64,000 nucleotides of DNA, from positions 806,001 to 870,000 of the forward strand of contig NC_013407.1 in assembly GCF_000024625.1 (NCBI RefSeq). Direction: 5' to 3'. This DNA comes from Methanocaldococcus vulcanius M7. GTDB taxonomy: Archaea > AGJL01 > Methanococci > Methanococcales > Methanocaldococcaceae. Position numbers and translations under genes: made by a program. Numbering within the stretch: position 1 is the stretch's first letter; each line of letters begins with the position of its first letter. The notes beneath the pieces are model-generated. The model worked only from the letters and a program-made list of their open reading frames with translations. It did no database searches and was not told the origin of the DNA. This document shows positions 1 to 9,486 of this stretch, in pieces.

Positions 1-714
1 GGCCTTGTTAAGTGCAAATTTGGAGCCATAACCAATATTTTAGAAAACTACAAAATCGCAGGGGGAAGAAGATCTGCGTTAATTGCAAAATTTGGAAGTT
101 TAAAAAATGCCGATTATTGTTTTGTAAATAAAAAAGATGTAGAAAAATATCATCTAACCAATTTAAATTTTAAAAAAGACATCTCAATTTTGGACATTGA
201 AAAATCAGAAATTATACAGAAGTATCCTTTAAAATTTAAATATAATGGCATAAACTTTGAGTTTAATGAAAAAGTATTTGGAAATCATTTTGTAGAGAAT
301 ACCATATTTTCATTTGAGATCTGTAAGTTTTTAGTCGATGTTGACCATATTTTGGATAGGTTAAAATCGTTTAATCTAAAAAATCGTATGGAGATTAAAA
401 AAGTTGAAGATAAAGTTATTGTTAAAAATGTAAACCCTGGATTAGATATAAAAGCGATAAAATACGCGATTAAAGATTTTTTAGAGGTTTTCAATGGAGA
501 CATTTATATAGGTGGGGACTTTGGAATTGTCTGCGAAGAGATAGATGTTAAAAAACTTGCAGATGTATTAAAACAGTTTAATTGTAAATATTACCTTGTG
601 GGGGATATTGGAAAAGAGTTAAGAAAGTATATTGATGGAGAGATTGTAGATGAAATTAAAGAGCATGACTTCAATAAAGGCGTGTTATTGATCCTTAGAA
701 AAAAACTATCGTAA
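1..714 (+). CDS. cfbE: Mur-ligase-like protein, 3' part; probably coenzyme F430 synthetase
   Basis: The reading frame is open from base 1, so this is the C-terminal 237 residues of a longer protein whose start lies outside the window. The tail has the pattern of a Mur ligase C-terminal domain: a GNHFVEN-type segment, then RMEI, then an NPGLD motif followed by AIKYAIKDF and IGGDFG. In methanogens a Mur-ligase-like enzyme of this kind (CfbE) closes the last step of coenzyme F430 synthesis, the ATP-dependent lactam formation. The assignment rests on remembered family patterns and the N-terminal ATP-binding loop cannot be seen. It could be another methanogen Mur ligase, such as one for pseudomurein. 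A separate promoter follows it, so it is probably not in the pst operon. Confidence 0.55.
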   Translation, partial: GLVKCKFGAITNILENYKIAGGRRSALIAKFGSLKNADYCFVNKKDVEKYHLTNLNFKKDISILDIEKSEIIQKYPLKFKYNGINFEFNEKVFGNHFVENTIFSFEICKFLVDVDHILDRLKSFNLKNRMEIKKVEDKVIVKNVNPGLDIKAIKYAIKDFLEVFNGDIYIGGDFGIVCEEIDVKKLADVLKQFNCKYYLVGDIGKELRKYIDGEIVDEIKEHDFNKGVLLILRKKLS

Positions 715-786
715 ATTTAGATTTTTTAATTTTTTGTTTTTATAATTTAGTTCATAAAATATGAATTTTAATTCAAAATAGAAAAC

Positions 787-794
787 TTTATATA
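787..794 (+). promoter_or_regulatory. TATA box for pstS
   Basis: TTTATATA follows an A-rich stretch (GAAAAC), as expected for an archaeal BRE plus TATA box. A transcript would start near 818, giving a leader of about 25 nt that contains the GGTGAT ribosome site before the GTG start at 843. Confidence 0.6.
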
Positions 795-842
795 CCATTG
801 TGTAGCTTACACTTTTATCGTAAAACCTTGAAAGGTGATGAT

Positions 843-1973
843 GTGAAAAAAATATTGGCAATAGCACTGGGGTTGTGCTTAATAATCCCAATAATCTCAC
901 TTGCAGGATGTGTCAGCAGTGAAAAATCTTCCTCATCAACAATAATAATCAGAACTACTGGGGCTACATTTCCAAAATATCAAATCCAAAAATGGATCGA
1001 GGACTATCAGAAAACTCACCCAAATGTAAGGATTGAATATGAAGGCGGAGGTAGTGGATACGGACAAGAGGTATTTGCAAAAGGTTTAACAGATATTGGA
1101 AGAACAGACCCTCCTGTTAAGGAAGATATGTGGAAGAAATTCTTATCAACTGGAGATCAGCCATTGCAATTCCCTGAAATTGTTGGAGCAGTTGTTATAA
1201 CCTACAACATCCCAGAAATAGGAAATAAAACCCTAAAATTAAGTAGAGATGTTTTAGCAGATATATTCTTAGGAAAGATCACATACTGGGACGATGAAAG
1301 AATTAAAAAAATAAACCCAGAAATTGCTGATAAACTTCCACATAAAAAGATTATCGTTGTTCATAGAAGTGATGCAAGTGGAACAACTGCTATATTTACA
1401 ACATATTTAAGCTTAATTAGTAAGGACTGGGCTGAAAAGGTTGGAGCTGGAAAAACTGTTAATTGGCCAGTTGATAATATGGGAAGAGGAGTTGCTGGAA
1501 AAGGGAACCCAGGAGTTGTGGCAATAGTTAAATCAACACCTTACACAATCGCTTACACTGAACTTTCATACGCTATTGAAGATAATCTTCCAGTTGCAGC
1601 ACTTGAAAATAAAAATGGAAACTTCGTTAAACCAACAGATAGTACAATAAAAGCAGCTGTTTCAGCAGTTAAAGCAAACATTCCAAGTCCAACAGAGGGA
1701 TACAAAGAGGACTTAAAACAGATGTTAGATGCTCCAGGAGATAACGCTTACCCAATAGTTGCATTCACACACCTACTTGTCTGGGAAAACAAAGAAATGA
1801 AAAATGGCAAGCACCACTATACACCAGAGAAGGCAAAGGCAATAAAAGATTTCTTAACCTGGGTTTTAACAGAAGGGCAGAAGCCAGAGCATTTAGCTCC
1901 CGGCTATGTAGGATTACCTCAAGATGTTGCTAAAATAGGATTAAATGCTGTAAATATGATAAAAGAGCAATAA
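843..1973 (+). CDS. pstS: Phosphate ABC transporter, substrate-binding lipoprotein PstS
   Basis: This is the extracytoplasmic phosphate-binding component of the Pst ABC importer, 376 residues. It starts with a hydrophobic signal ending in the lipobox SLAGC, so it is predicted to be lipid-anchored. The mature protein shows PstS motifs: TGATFP near the N-terminus, EGGGSGYGQ, TDIGRTD, and HRSDASGTT, which supplies phosphate-binding residues. The GTG at 843 was chosen over an upstream start at 798 because GGTGAT lies just before it and the signal peptide then begins VKKILAIAL. A 307-bp gap with its own TATA box separates it from pstC, so pstS may be transcribed at a different, higher level than the permease genes. 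Confidence 0.95.
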   Translation: MKKILAIALGLCLIIPIISLAGCVSSEKSSSSTIIIRTTGATFPKYQIQKWIEDYQKTHPNVRIEYEGGGSGYGQEVFAKGLTDIGRTDPPVKEDMWKKFLSTGDQPLQFPEIVGAVVITYNIPEIGNKTLKLSRDVLADIFLGKITYWDDERIKKINPEIADKLPHKKIIVVHRSDASGTTAIFTTYLSLISKDWAEKVGAGKTVNWPVDNMGRGVAGKGNPGVVAIVKSTPYTIAYTELSYAIEDNLPVAALENKNGNFVKPTDSTIKAAVSAVKANIPSPTEGYKEDLKQMLDAPGDNAYPIVAFTHLLVWENKEMKNGKHHYTPEKAKAIKDFLTWVLTEGQKPEHLAPGYVGLPQDVAKIGLNAVNMIKEQ

Positions 1974-2280
1974 CGTTAAATTAAAACATATCCCAATTTA
2001 ATTAATTTGATTTTATAAGTTTAATAATTTTTTGATTTTTATAATTAATTTTTATATACTGCTTTTATAATTTAAAGATCATCATAAACAGTGAACAATC
2101 AACAAATCAATCATATATAAACAAATAATATTAGAAATTAATATTAAAATGACAGAATGAAAACAAAAATATATAAAAGTAAATCTGCTTAATAAACCAA
2201 TCACAACCCAAGATAATGGAATACTCAATTTTTGTCATCTTTTAAAAAAACCTTAAACAGATTAAAAAGGGTTGAAAGCT
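1974..2280 (+). promoter_or_regulatory. pstS-pstC intergenic region with pstC promoter
   Basis: This is 307 bp of very AT-rich sequence without a credible gene. The best promoter is AATATATAAAAG at 2168-2179, which would start transcripts near 2200 and leave a leader of about 80 nt for pstC. A weaker TATA-like stretch, TTTTTATATACT, lies at about 2049-2060. T-rich tracts just after pstS (about 2027-2055) could terminate part of the pstS transcript. No clear phosphate-responsive operator was recognised. Confidence 0.4.
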
Positions 2281-3210
2281 ATGAAGATCTTAAAAAAATT
2301 AGATAAATTTAAACTAACAACATTACCAGCAATATTTATCGTGTTTGTATTATTTGTGCTTATGTTAGGATTTTATTTTATCAATGCTCTTCCAGCCATT
2401 GAGAAGTATGGTATAAATTTATTTATAACAAATATCTGGCAAGCAGCAGAGGATCCTGCAAAAGAGGTTTATGGATTAGCAGCCCCAATATGGGGAAGCA
2501 TATATACTGCAACAATCGCTATTCTTATAGCTCTACCCTTATCTCTATGTTATGCAATATTTGTTAATGACTACGCTCCTAAAAAATTAAAACATCCTTT
2601 GATTATAATATCTGATATTATGGCAGGTCTTCCAACAATAATTTACGGAATCTGGGGAGCGTTTATATTAGTTCCTTTACTCAGGGACTATATTATGAAA
2701 TTTTTATACAATCATCTTTCATTTATTCCATTATTTAATTATCCTCCACTTTCGGGCTACTGTTATCTATCCGCAGGAATTTTGCTTGGAATAATGGTTA
2801 CTCCATTTGCAGCAGCCATTATAAGAGAGGCATATGCAATGATCCCATCTGTTTATAAAGAGGGTTTAGTTGCGTTAGGAGCAACGAGATATGAGACAAC
2901 AAAGGTTTTAATAAAATATATAAAACCAGCCATTATCTCTGGGCTTATATTAGCTTTTGGTAGGGCTTTGGGAGAGACAGTTGCTGTTTCGTTGGTAATA
3001 GGAAACTCCTTTAACTTAACATACAAACTCTTTGCTCCAGGATATACAATATCATCATTAATAGCGAATCAGTTTGGAAATGCAATCCTCTATAAGTACA
3101 TGACATCTGTTCTCTACTCCGCCGGTTTAGTTCTATTCATAATCGGTTTAGTAGTAAATATCTTAGGCCTGTATTACTTGAAGAGGTGGAGAGAATATGT
3201 CTCACATTAA
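2281..3210 (+). CDS. pstC: Phosphate ABC transporter permease PstC
   Basis: This is one of the two integral membrane subunits of the phosphate importer, 309 residues with about six transmembrane segments. The cytoplasmic EAA loop that contacts PstB is visible as EAYAMIPSVYKEG followed by LGATRYETT. The ATG at 2281 follows AAAGGG at a normal distance; a TTG nine bases upstream would overlap that site and is less likely. The gene overlaps pstA by 14 bp, which indicates translational coupling. It is assigned as PstC rather than PstA from gene order and from the larger N-terminal periplasmic region. Confidence 0.93.
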   Translation: MKILKKLDKFKLTTLPAIFIVFVLFVLMLGFYFINALPAIEKYGINLFITNIWQAAEDPAKEVYGLAAPIWGSIYTATIAILIALPLSLCYAIFVNDYAPKKLKHPLIIISDIMAGLPTIIYGIWGAFILVPLLRDYIMKFLYNHLSFIPLFNYPPLSGYCYLSAGILLGIMVTPFAAAIIREAYAMIPSVYKEGLVALGATRYETTKVLIKYIKPAIISGLILAFGRALGETVAVSLVIGNSFNLTYKLFAPGYTISSLIANQFGNAILYKYMTSVLYSAGLVLFIIGLVVNILGLYYLKRWREYVSH

Positions 3211-4042
3211 ACACAAAACTATTAGAATGATTAAAGATAAGATTTTTTTAATTGTAGTTGGAACTTTGACTTTACTTGCAATTCTTCCTCTATTTCATAT
3301 AATCATATCAATCTTTGAAAAAGGATTACCAATAGTTATGGAGAGAGGATTAACCTTTATAACTGGAACACTTAGTGAAGGAGGAATAGGGCCTGCAATA
3401 GTTGGGACTTTAATGTTAACTTTTATGGCAACTTTAATCGGTCTTCCACTTGCCTTCTTAGCAGGAGCTTATGCATATGAATTTCCAGATAGTTTTATTG
3501 GAAGAGGAACTAAGATGCTATTACAAATAATGTTAGAGTTTCCGACGATCTTGGTAGGGACTTTTATTATGGGGCTATTAGTTATTCCAATGGGAAGCTT
3601 TTCTGCCTTAGCAGGAGCGTTATCTTTGGCTTTAATATTAACCCCTTATGTTGCTGTCTATACAGAAGAGGCAATGGCAGAGGTTCCAAGGATCTATAAA
3701 GAAGGTGGATATGCGTTAGGATGCACAAGAGCCCAAGTTATATTTAAAGTCATTACAAAGATGGCTAAAAAAGGAATTTTGACAGGAATTTTAATAGGAA
3801 TGGCAAAGGTTGCAGGAGAAACAGCCCCTCTACTATTTACCGCTGGAGGACTATACGAGGTCTATCCAACAGATCCCCTACAACCTATTGGGGCAATTCC
3901 CCTCCTCATCTACACCTTAGTCCAAAGTCCATCTCCACAAGATCATCAAATGGCGTGGGGAGCGGCTTTAATCATGCTTCTAATATTCTTATCAATATTT
4001 GTCCCAATAAGATATGCCTTAAAAGATGATATTAAATTGTAG
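3197..4042 (+). CDS. pstA: Phosphate ABC transporter permease PstA
   Basis: This is the second membrane subunit of the Pst importer, 281 residues with about six hydrophobic spans. The EAA loop reads EEAMAEVPRIYKEGGYALG and is followed by CTRAQVIFKV, a close match to the PstA pattern. The ATG at 3197 sits inside the end of pstC and is preceded by GAGGTGGAGAG. A 177-bp gap follows before pstB, so pstB may have additional promoter input. Confidence 0.93.
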   Translation: MSHIKHKTIRMIKDKIFLIVVGTLTLLAILPLFHIIISIFEKGLPIVMERGLTFITGTLSEGGIGPAIVGTLMLTFMATLIGLPLAFLAGAYAYEFPDSFIGRGTKMLLQIMLEFPTILVGTFIMGLLVIPMGSFSALAGALSLALILTPYVAVYTEEAMAEVPRIYKEGGYALGCTRAQVIFKVITKMAKKGILTGILIGMAKVAGETAPLLFTAGGLYEVYPTDPLQPIGAIPLLIYTLVQSPSPQDHQMAWGAALIMLLIFLSIFVPIRYALKDDIKL

Positions 4043-4219
4043 GTTAAGTTTAAGTTAAATATAACATTATTTTTTTAACGTTAATATAAAAAATAAAACA
4101 GAAATCAACACTAATCCTCTATTAATCGATGAAGTCGATAAAGATAAAAAATGAAATGAAAATAAAGAATAGGACGTGGAAACTCTTTAAAAAATTTAAA
4201 AACTTCAAAAGGGATGAAA

Positions 4220-4978
4220 ATGGCCAGTGTAAAAATGGAAACAAAAAATCTAAATTTGTGGTACGGGGAAAAGCAGGCATTATTTGATATAAATCTTCCA
4301 ATATATGAGAAAAAAATAACCGCCCTAATAGGACCAAGTGGATGCGGTAAATCAACATTCTTAAGATGCTTAAATCGTCTAAATGATTTAATAGCAAATG
4401 TTAGAATAGAAGGAGAGGTTTTATTGGATGGAAAAAATATCTATGATAAAGATGTCGATGTTTATGAGTTGAGAAAGAGGGTTGGAATGGTGTTTCAAAA
4501 GCCCAACCCTTTTGCTATGAGTATATATGATAATGTTGCATTTGGCCCAAGAATCCACGGAATTAAGGATAAAAAAGAATTGGATAAGATTGTTGAGTGG
4601 GCATTAAAAAAAGCTGCATTGTGGGATGAGGTTAAAGATGAATTGCATAAAAACGCTTTATCTCTCTCTGGGGGGCAGCAGCAGAGATTATGTATCGCGA
4701 GAGCGATAGCAGTTAAGCCAGAGGTTTTATTGATGGATGAACCAACTTCTGCATTAGATCCTATATCTACCTTAAAAATAGAAGAGTTAATGGTTGAGTT
4801 AGCCAAGGATTATACGATCGTTGTTGTTACCCACAACATGCAACAGGCAAGTAGGGTTTCTGATTACACTGCCTTTTTCTTAATGGGGAAATTAATTGAG
4901 TTTGGAGAGACGGAGCAGATATTCCTAAATCCACAGAAGAAGGAGACAGATGATTACATCAGTGGTAGGTTTGGTTAA
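4220..4978 (+). CDS. pstB: Phosphate ABC transporter ATP-binding protein PstB
   Basis: This is the cytoplasmic ATPase that powers phosphate import, 252 residues and full length for the family. Visible motifs are the Walker [10 protein letters not shown], the Q-loop region [20 protein letters not shown] typical of PstB, the signature LSGGQQQR, Walker [11 protein letters not shown] and the switch histidine in VVTHNMQQA. The ATG at 4220 is preferred over the ATG at 4214 because the ribosome site AAAGGGATGA includes the first ATG; the same GGGATG-N3-start arrangement recurs at other genes in the window. Confidence 0.95.
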   Translation: MASVKMETKNLNLWYGEKQALFDINLPIYEKKITALIGPSGCGKSTFLRCLNRLNDLIANVRIEGEVLLDGKNIYDKDVDVYELRKRVGMVFQKPNPFAMSIYDNVAFGPRIHGIKDKKELDKIVEWALKKAALWDEVKDELHKNALSLSGGQQQRLCIARAIAVKPEVLLMDEPTSALDPISTLKIEELMVELAKDYTIVVVTHNMQQASRVSDYTAFFLMGKLIEFGETEQIFLNPQKKETDDYISGRFG

Positions 4979-5043
4979 ATGCACAATCAAAATTTTTTAA
5001 TTAATCACAAAATATGAACTTTTATACTTGTTAGGGGATGTTT

Positions 5044-5712
5044 ATGCCAAAAAAATTTAGTGACATAGTGAATGAGATGGATAGAAAAATAGAGCTATTA
5101 GGAGAAGAAATAATAAAAAATCTAAATCTTAGTGTTGAAGGATACTACACAAACAAAAAAGACATCTGTAATTTGGTAATTTATAAAAACAATAACATAA
5201 TCAAAAATTTAGAATCATTGGAAATGTATGCAGTAAAGTCCCTATGCTTGTATAGACCCGTCTCAAAAGATTTAAGAAAATTGCTAACAATTATAAAATT
5301 GTGTTCAATGTTGGAAAAAATCGAAGAATGTGCTGTAAAGATAAGTTCTGTTCTGATAAATTCAAAATTTAACTTTGATAGAAACGATAAGTATATAAAC
5401 AGAATGTCCTCTTTAACTGAGGAGATAATTTTATTGAGTATCTCATCATACATAAACGAAAATATAAATAAAATTGATGAAATATATAAACTACACAGAG
5501 AGATTGAAGAGATATTTTATGAAGAGTTTCAAAGATACTTAGCAAGAAAGATTTTTGAAGACATATTTAATGTTGCTATTGTAAATGAACTAACCAATAT
5601 AGGAAAATACTTAGAAAGATGCGAAAATTCTGCAAATGATTTTAGAAAAGACATATATTTTTTAATTACCGGCAAAAAAATGATAGAGGGAAATTATGCC
5701 AAAAAAGTTTGA
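5044..5712 (+). CDS. PhoU-like protein, divergent copy
   Basis: This is a 222-residue all-helical protein of the PhoU family, which normally links Pst transporter activity to phosphate signalling. It aligns with the second copy downstream (both begin MPKKF, and share ALxLYRPVS/YQPVS-like and YLER segments). The metal-ligand motifs are altered: LEKIEECA and YLERCEN appear where the next copy has LEKVGDNA and YLERSGN, so an aspartate of the usual ExxxD motif is replaced by glutamate. The start at 5044 follows GGGGATG. It overlaps the next phoU gene by 17 bp, so the two are co-translated and may form a heteromeric regulator. Confidence 0.8.
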   Translation: MPKKFSDIVNEMDRKIELLGEEIIKNLNLSVEGYYTNKKDICNLVIYKNNNIIKNLESLEMYAVKSLCLYRPVSKDLRKLLTIIKLCSMLEKIEECAVKISSVLINSKFNFDRNDKYINRMSSLTEEIILLSISSYINENINKIDEIYKLHREIEEIFYEEFQRYLARKIFEDIFNVAIVNELTNIGKYLERCENSANDFRKDIYFLITGKKMIEGNYAKKV

Positions 5713-6388
5713 AGAGATTATAAAAGAAGTTGAAAACGACTTAATAGAGATGGCTGAACTTTGTGCAGACCAGACAGAAAATGCAGTAAAGGCGTTTATT
5801 GAAAGTGATAGAGAGTTGGCTAAACAGGTTAGAAAGAGAGATACTGCCATTGATTTAATGGAGATGAAAATAGAGGAAAAGTGTATTAAAGCAATTGCTT
5901 TGTATCAACCGGTTTCAGGGGACTTGAGGGAGTTAATGACTGCCATTAAAATTTCTTCAAAATTGGAAAAAGTTGGAGACAATGCATCAAAGATTTGCAA
6001 AATTTTGTTAAAATCAGATGTTGAGGGAAATAGAAAGAATGAACTTCTTATTGTTATGAAGGATTACTTAATAACCATGCTAAAAAATGCAATGGTTGCA
6101 TTTAGGGCAAGAGATGAGAGTTTAGCAAGAGATGTGTATCATATGGATAAAAGGTTGGATGATTTGTATGAGCAACTATACAGAAGTATGATCAGTAAGA
6201 TTATTGAAAATCCTAAAAATCTAACTCTCTACACTGAAATAATATTTGCAGGAAAATATTTAGAAAGAAGTGGAAATATCGTTGCTTCAATAGGAGATAG
6301 GATCGTTTATATGATTACTGGAGAGAGAATAAAAGAGGAGGAGATAGAAGAAGAATTAAAAAGAGAAGAAACAAGTGAGAACCCATAA
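5696..6388 (+). CDS. phoU: Phosphate transport regulator PhoU
   Basis: This is a 230-residue PhoU protein with two three-helix bundle repeats. The first repeat carries [11 protein letters not shown] (ExxxD metal motif) and the second [15 protein letters not shown]. It is expected to inhibit PstSCAB under phosphate excess. The C-terminus is highly charged ([12 protein letters not shown]). The start ATG at 5696 lies inside the end of the divergent phoU copy. It ends the phosphate locus; the next gene starts 20 bp later and may be read through. Confidence 0.88.
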   Translation: MPKKFEEIIKEVENDLIEMAELCADQTENAVKAFIESDRELAKQVRKRDTAIDLMEMKIEEKCIKAIALYQPVSGDLRELMTAIKISSKLEKVGDNASKICKILLKSDVEGNRKNELLIVMKDYLITMLKNAMVAFRARDESLARDVYHMDKRLDDLYEQLYRSMISKIIENPKNLTLYTEIIFAGKYLERSGNIVASIGDRIVYMITGERIKEEEIEEELKREETSENP

Positions 6389-6408
6389 TTCTTTATTTGG
6401 GGGAAACG

Positions 6409-6939
6409 ATGAGAATTGCAATAACTGGAACCCCAGGAGTTGGTAAAACCACAGTATCAAAAATTTTAGAAAAAAAACTTGGGGTAAGGGTAATAAATAT
6501 TACCGAAGTCGTCAAAAAATACAAATTATACAAGGAGAAAGATGAAGATATGGATTCTTATGTAATTGATTTTGAAAAACTGGAAGAATTTATTAAGAAT
6601 ATTGAAACAAAAGAAGGTGTTGTAATCCTCGACGGGCATGTTTCACATCTTTTAAATCCCGACTATACAGTAGTGCTAAGATGCGATCCTGAAATTGTAA
6701 AAGAAAGATTGGAAAAAAGGAAATATGATAGAAAAAAAGTTTTAGAAAACGTTCAGGCAGAAATATTGGACGTGTGTTTGTGCGAAAGTAAAGGTAAAGT
6801 TTACGAGATAGATACGACAGGAAGGGATGTAGAAGATATAGTCGAGGAAATAATGACTGCCATTAAATTTAAAAAAGAAAGAAAAGGGGTTGCTGATTGG
6901 ATGGAAAAATATTTTAACTATCTTTCTGAAAACATATAA
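6409..6939 (+). CDS. AK6/Fap7-like adenylate kinase
   Basis: This is a 176-residue P-loop nucleoside monophosphate kinase with the Walker A motif GTPGVGKTT at the extreme N-terminus. The short length, the DGHVSHLL segment and the RCDPEIVKERLEKRKY helix match the archaeal Fap7/AK6 group rather than long bacterial adenylate kinases. Eukaryotic relatives work with uS11 in small-subunit maturation, and a role in nucleotide balance or ribosome biogenesis is inferred from that. The ATG at 6409 follows TTGGGGGAAACG. The 20-bp spacing after phoU suggests co-transcription, although function gives no obvious reason. Confidence 0.8.
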   Translation: MRIAITGTPGVGKTTVSKILEKKLGVRVINITEVVKKYKLYKEKDEDMDSYVIDFEKLEEFIKNIETKEGVVILDGHVSHLLNPDYTVVLRCDPEIVKERLEKRKYDRKKVLENVQAEILDVCLCESKGKVYEIDTTGRDVEDIVEEIMTAIKFKKERKGVADWMEKYFNYLSENI

Positions 6940-7007
6940 TTACCGTAAATTTGAACCTTATTTTTAATATTTCCGTAATTTTTTCATATATGGTTGTGGG
7001 TGAAATT

Positions 7008-8462
7008 ATGGATCTATTTAACATATTGAGGGGAATAATTAAAGACAAAGATACTATAACTCCAAAGGAAATGGCAATAATAGATGAAAATGCCGAATAT
7101 CTCGGAATTAAAAAAATACTACTAATGGAAAATGCAGGAAAATCCGTTTATGAAGAAATTAAAGATATTTATGCAGAAAATTATATAATATTTTGTGGAA
7201 CTGGAAATAACGGTGGGGATGGGTTTGTAGTTGCGAGACATATAGGAAATGCAGAAGTAATACTAATAGGAAGAGAGCAGGATATAAAAACCCATGAAGC
7301 GAGAGAAAACTTCAAAATATTAAAAACTCTATCTGAATTTGGAGATATTAAAATAAGACAAATTTTAAGAGTTGAGGAGGTTGAAGGTATATTTAAGCAA
7401 TTAGAAAATGAAAATAAAAAAACTATAATCATTGATGCGATGATAGGAACAGGGGTTAAAGGAGACCTTAGAGAACCATATAAAAGTATTGTTGAAAAAA
7501 TCAATACTTTAAAGAAAAGGAATAAAAATATATTTGTCGTAAGTGTAGATGTTGAGACAGGAAATTTAGATAGTGATTTAACAATAACATTTCACAAGAG
7601 GAAGACAATAAACAGGAAAAATGCAATTGTTAAAGAGATAGGAATTCCAAAAGAAGCGGAATACATAGTTGGGTGGGGAGATTTAAAGGCACTAAAAAAA
7701 AGAGAAAAAGATAGCCATAAAGGCCAAAATGGAAAAGTTCTAATTATTGGCGGAAGTAGGGAGTTTTATGGGGCTCCAATATTAACAGGGCTTTCGTCTT
7801 TAAAGATTGCAGATTTAGTTGCGGTATTTTCAGTAAATAAAGTTATAAATAAAATAAATCATCCAGAATTCATACTCTATGGTGTTGAAGGAGATTATTT
7901 AAGTTCACAACACGTTGATTATGCGTTAAAAGTTTCTGAAAAATACGATGTTGTAGTTTTAGGTAATGGATTGTCAGTTAATAGCAAGACAAGAGCATTT
8001 GTAAATGAATTTTTATCAAGATGTGAGAAAAAGGTAGTTATTGATGCTGATGCAATAAAACTTATAGATTATGCTGAATTCGAGTTTTTGGAGAGCTATA
8101 TCTTTACACCACATATAGGAGAGTTTAAACGTATGAATTTAGAGTTAGACAATCCTAAAAGTATTAAAAATTTAAAATCAACAATAGTTTTAAAGGGAGA
8201 GAAGGATATTATATTTAATAATGAAATGGTAAAAATAAACAAAACCGGAAATGCTGGTTTAACAAAAGGAGGAACTGGAGATATTTTGGCAGGGATAATT
8301 GGGGCACTATTTTCAAATAATGAAGCATTTTTATCTGGATGTTGCGGAGCTTTTATTAACGGCTATGCAGGAGATCTTCTATTAAAAGAAAAAGGGTTTT
8401 ATTACACTCCAATGGATGTAATAGATAAAATCCCACACGTATTAAAGATCTTTGAAATTTAA
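7008..8462 (+). CDS. nnr: Bifunctional NAD(P)H-hydrate epimerase/dehydratase Nnr
   Basis: This 484-residue fusion repairs hydrated NADH and NADPH. The N-terminal YjeF_N epimerase domain (about residues 15-215) contains GTGNNGGDGFVVARH. The C-terminal carbohydrate-kinase-like dehydratase domain (about 225-480) contains KGQNGKVLIIGGS, the TPHIGEF segment and the catalytic GGTGDILAG. The ATG at 7008 is chosen because GGGTGAAATT precedes it and the homologous region begins there; a further 19 upstream codons are open but lack a ribosome site. The hydrate forms readily at high temperature, which fits a hyperthermophile. Confidence 0.93.
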   Translation: MDLFNILRGIIKDKDTITPKEMAIIDENAEYLGIKKILLMENAGKSVYEEIKDIYAENYIIFCGTGNNGGDGFVVARHIGNAEVILIGREQDIKTHEARENFKILKTLSEFGDIKIRQILRVEEVEGIFKQLENENKKTIIIDAMIGTGVKGDLREPYKSIVEKINTLKKRNKNIFVVSVDVETGNLDSDLTITFHKRKTINRKNAIVKEIGIPKEAEYIVGWGDLKALKKREKDSHKGQNGKVLIIGGSREFYGAPILTGLSSLKIADLVAVFSVNKVINKINHPEFILYGVEGDYLSSQHVDYALKVSEKYDVVVLGNGLSVNSKTRAFVNEFLSRCEKKVVIDADAIKLIDYAEFEFLESYIFTPHIGEFKRMNLELDNPKSIKNLKSTIVLKGEKDIIFNNEMVKINKTGNAGLTKGGTGDILAGIIGALFSNNEAFLSGCCGAFINGYAGDLLLKEKGFYYTPMDVIDKIPHVLKIFEI

Positions 8463-8562
8463 CACTAATGCAAAACAGATTATATTAAATTATATTAAAA
8501 TTATCATATAGGATATTTGAGTAAATCTATTGAATGGCATTATAAATAATTAAGGAGGGAAT

Positions 8563-9441
8563 ATGAAAGCGGATCTGCACATTCATACAAAATACTCGGG
8601 TATTGGAAGATTTTGGAAACTTAAATTTCCTGATTCAGTGGAAGAGCCAAAATGTATTTTAAAAATGGCTAAGAAAAGAGGAATAGACATTGTGGCAATA
8701 ACTGATCATAACACCATACGAGGCGGAATAGAAGCGAAAAAAATAGAAAAGGAGTTTGGTGTTGAAGTTATAATTGGAAGCGAAATAATGACATCTCAGG
8801 GGGAGATCATAGGACTATTTTTAAATGAGGATGTTCCAAAAGGTCTAACTCCTGAAGAAACGATAGAGAAAATTAAAGAGCAAGGAGGGTTAGCAGTAGC
8901 TCCTCATCCTTATAGTCCAATATGTAAAGCCCTTGGAGATAAAATATTTGAGCTGGAGCTTGATGGAGTTGAAGTTTTTAACGCATATCATCGTGATGGA
9001 ATTGTAAACAACATCGCACTAAATAGAGTAATAAAAAACTACCATAAAAAGCCATTTGCGTTTATAGGGGGGAGTGATGCCCATATAGCCAAAATGGTTG
9101 GGAATGCCTATACATTATTTGAAGGAAACTCCTCAGAAGACCTCTACACTGCCATACGTAAAAAAAGAACAACATTCGCAGGAAAGCCGACTCCACTATA
9201 TCAAGCAATACTTTGGAGTTATAAGATCGTTTATAAGTCAGAGAAAAAATTAATAAAATCGCTATTTTTCAATGTGGAAGATAACACTATAAACTCGATA
9301 AAACTTTATAAAAAGATTCTTGGGGTTTTTGGAGGGATTGTTTATATCTTAACTCCTTTACCAATTGTCTCAGGGGTCGTGGGAAACTATTATCTTAAAA
9401 GGAAGGCAAAAGAGAAGATGAAAGAGGAGATGGGTATTTAA
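8563..9441 (+). CDS. PHP-domain metal-dependent phosphoesterase family protein
   Basis: This 292-residue protein has a PHP domain in about residues 1-215. The metal-binding signatures are DLHIHTKYS at residues 4-12, ITDHNT at 46-51, GSE at 72-74, APHPYS and GGSDAH. Such proteins hydrolyse phosphate esters with a trinuclear metal site; the substrate is unknown. The C-terminal 75 residues are not PHP: they contain a hydrophobic stretch (IVYILTPLPIVSGVVGNYYL) and a basic tail, which suggests membrane attachment. The start follows AAGGAGGG. It is probably monocistronic. Confidence 0.85.
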   Translation: MKADLHIHTKYSGIGRFWKLKFPDSVEEPKCILKMAKKRGIDIVAITDHNTIRGGIEAKKIEKEFGVEVIIGSEIMTSQGEIIGLFLNEDVPKGLTPEETIEKIKEQGGLAVAPHPYSPICKALGDKIFELELDGVEVFNAYHRDGIVNNIALNRVIKNYHKKPFAFIGGSDAHIAKMVGNAYTLFEGNSSEDLYTAIRKKRTTFAGKPTPLYQAILWSYKIVYKSEKKLIKSLFFNVEDNTINSIKLYKKILGVFGGIVYILTPLPIVSGVVGNYYLKRKAKEKMKEEMGI

Positions 9442-9486
9442 TTAAATTATTGAATTTATTTTGAATTTATAATAAATAAATAAAAG

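Noticed and set aside
4129-4280. Short frame starting ATG 4129 before pstB
   Set aside because: It has no ribosome site, consists mostly of Lys/Asn codons from AT-rich DNA and runs out of frame into pstB.
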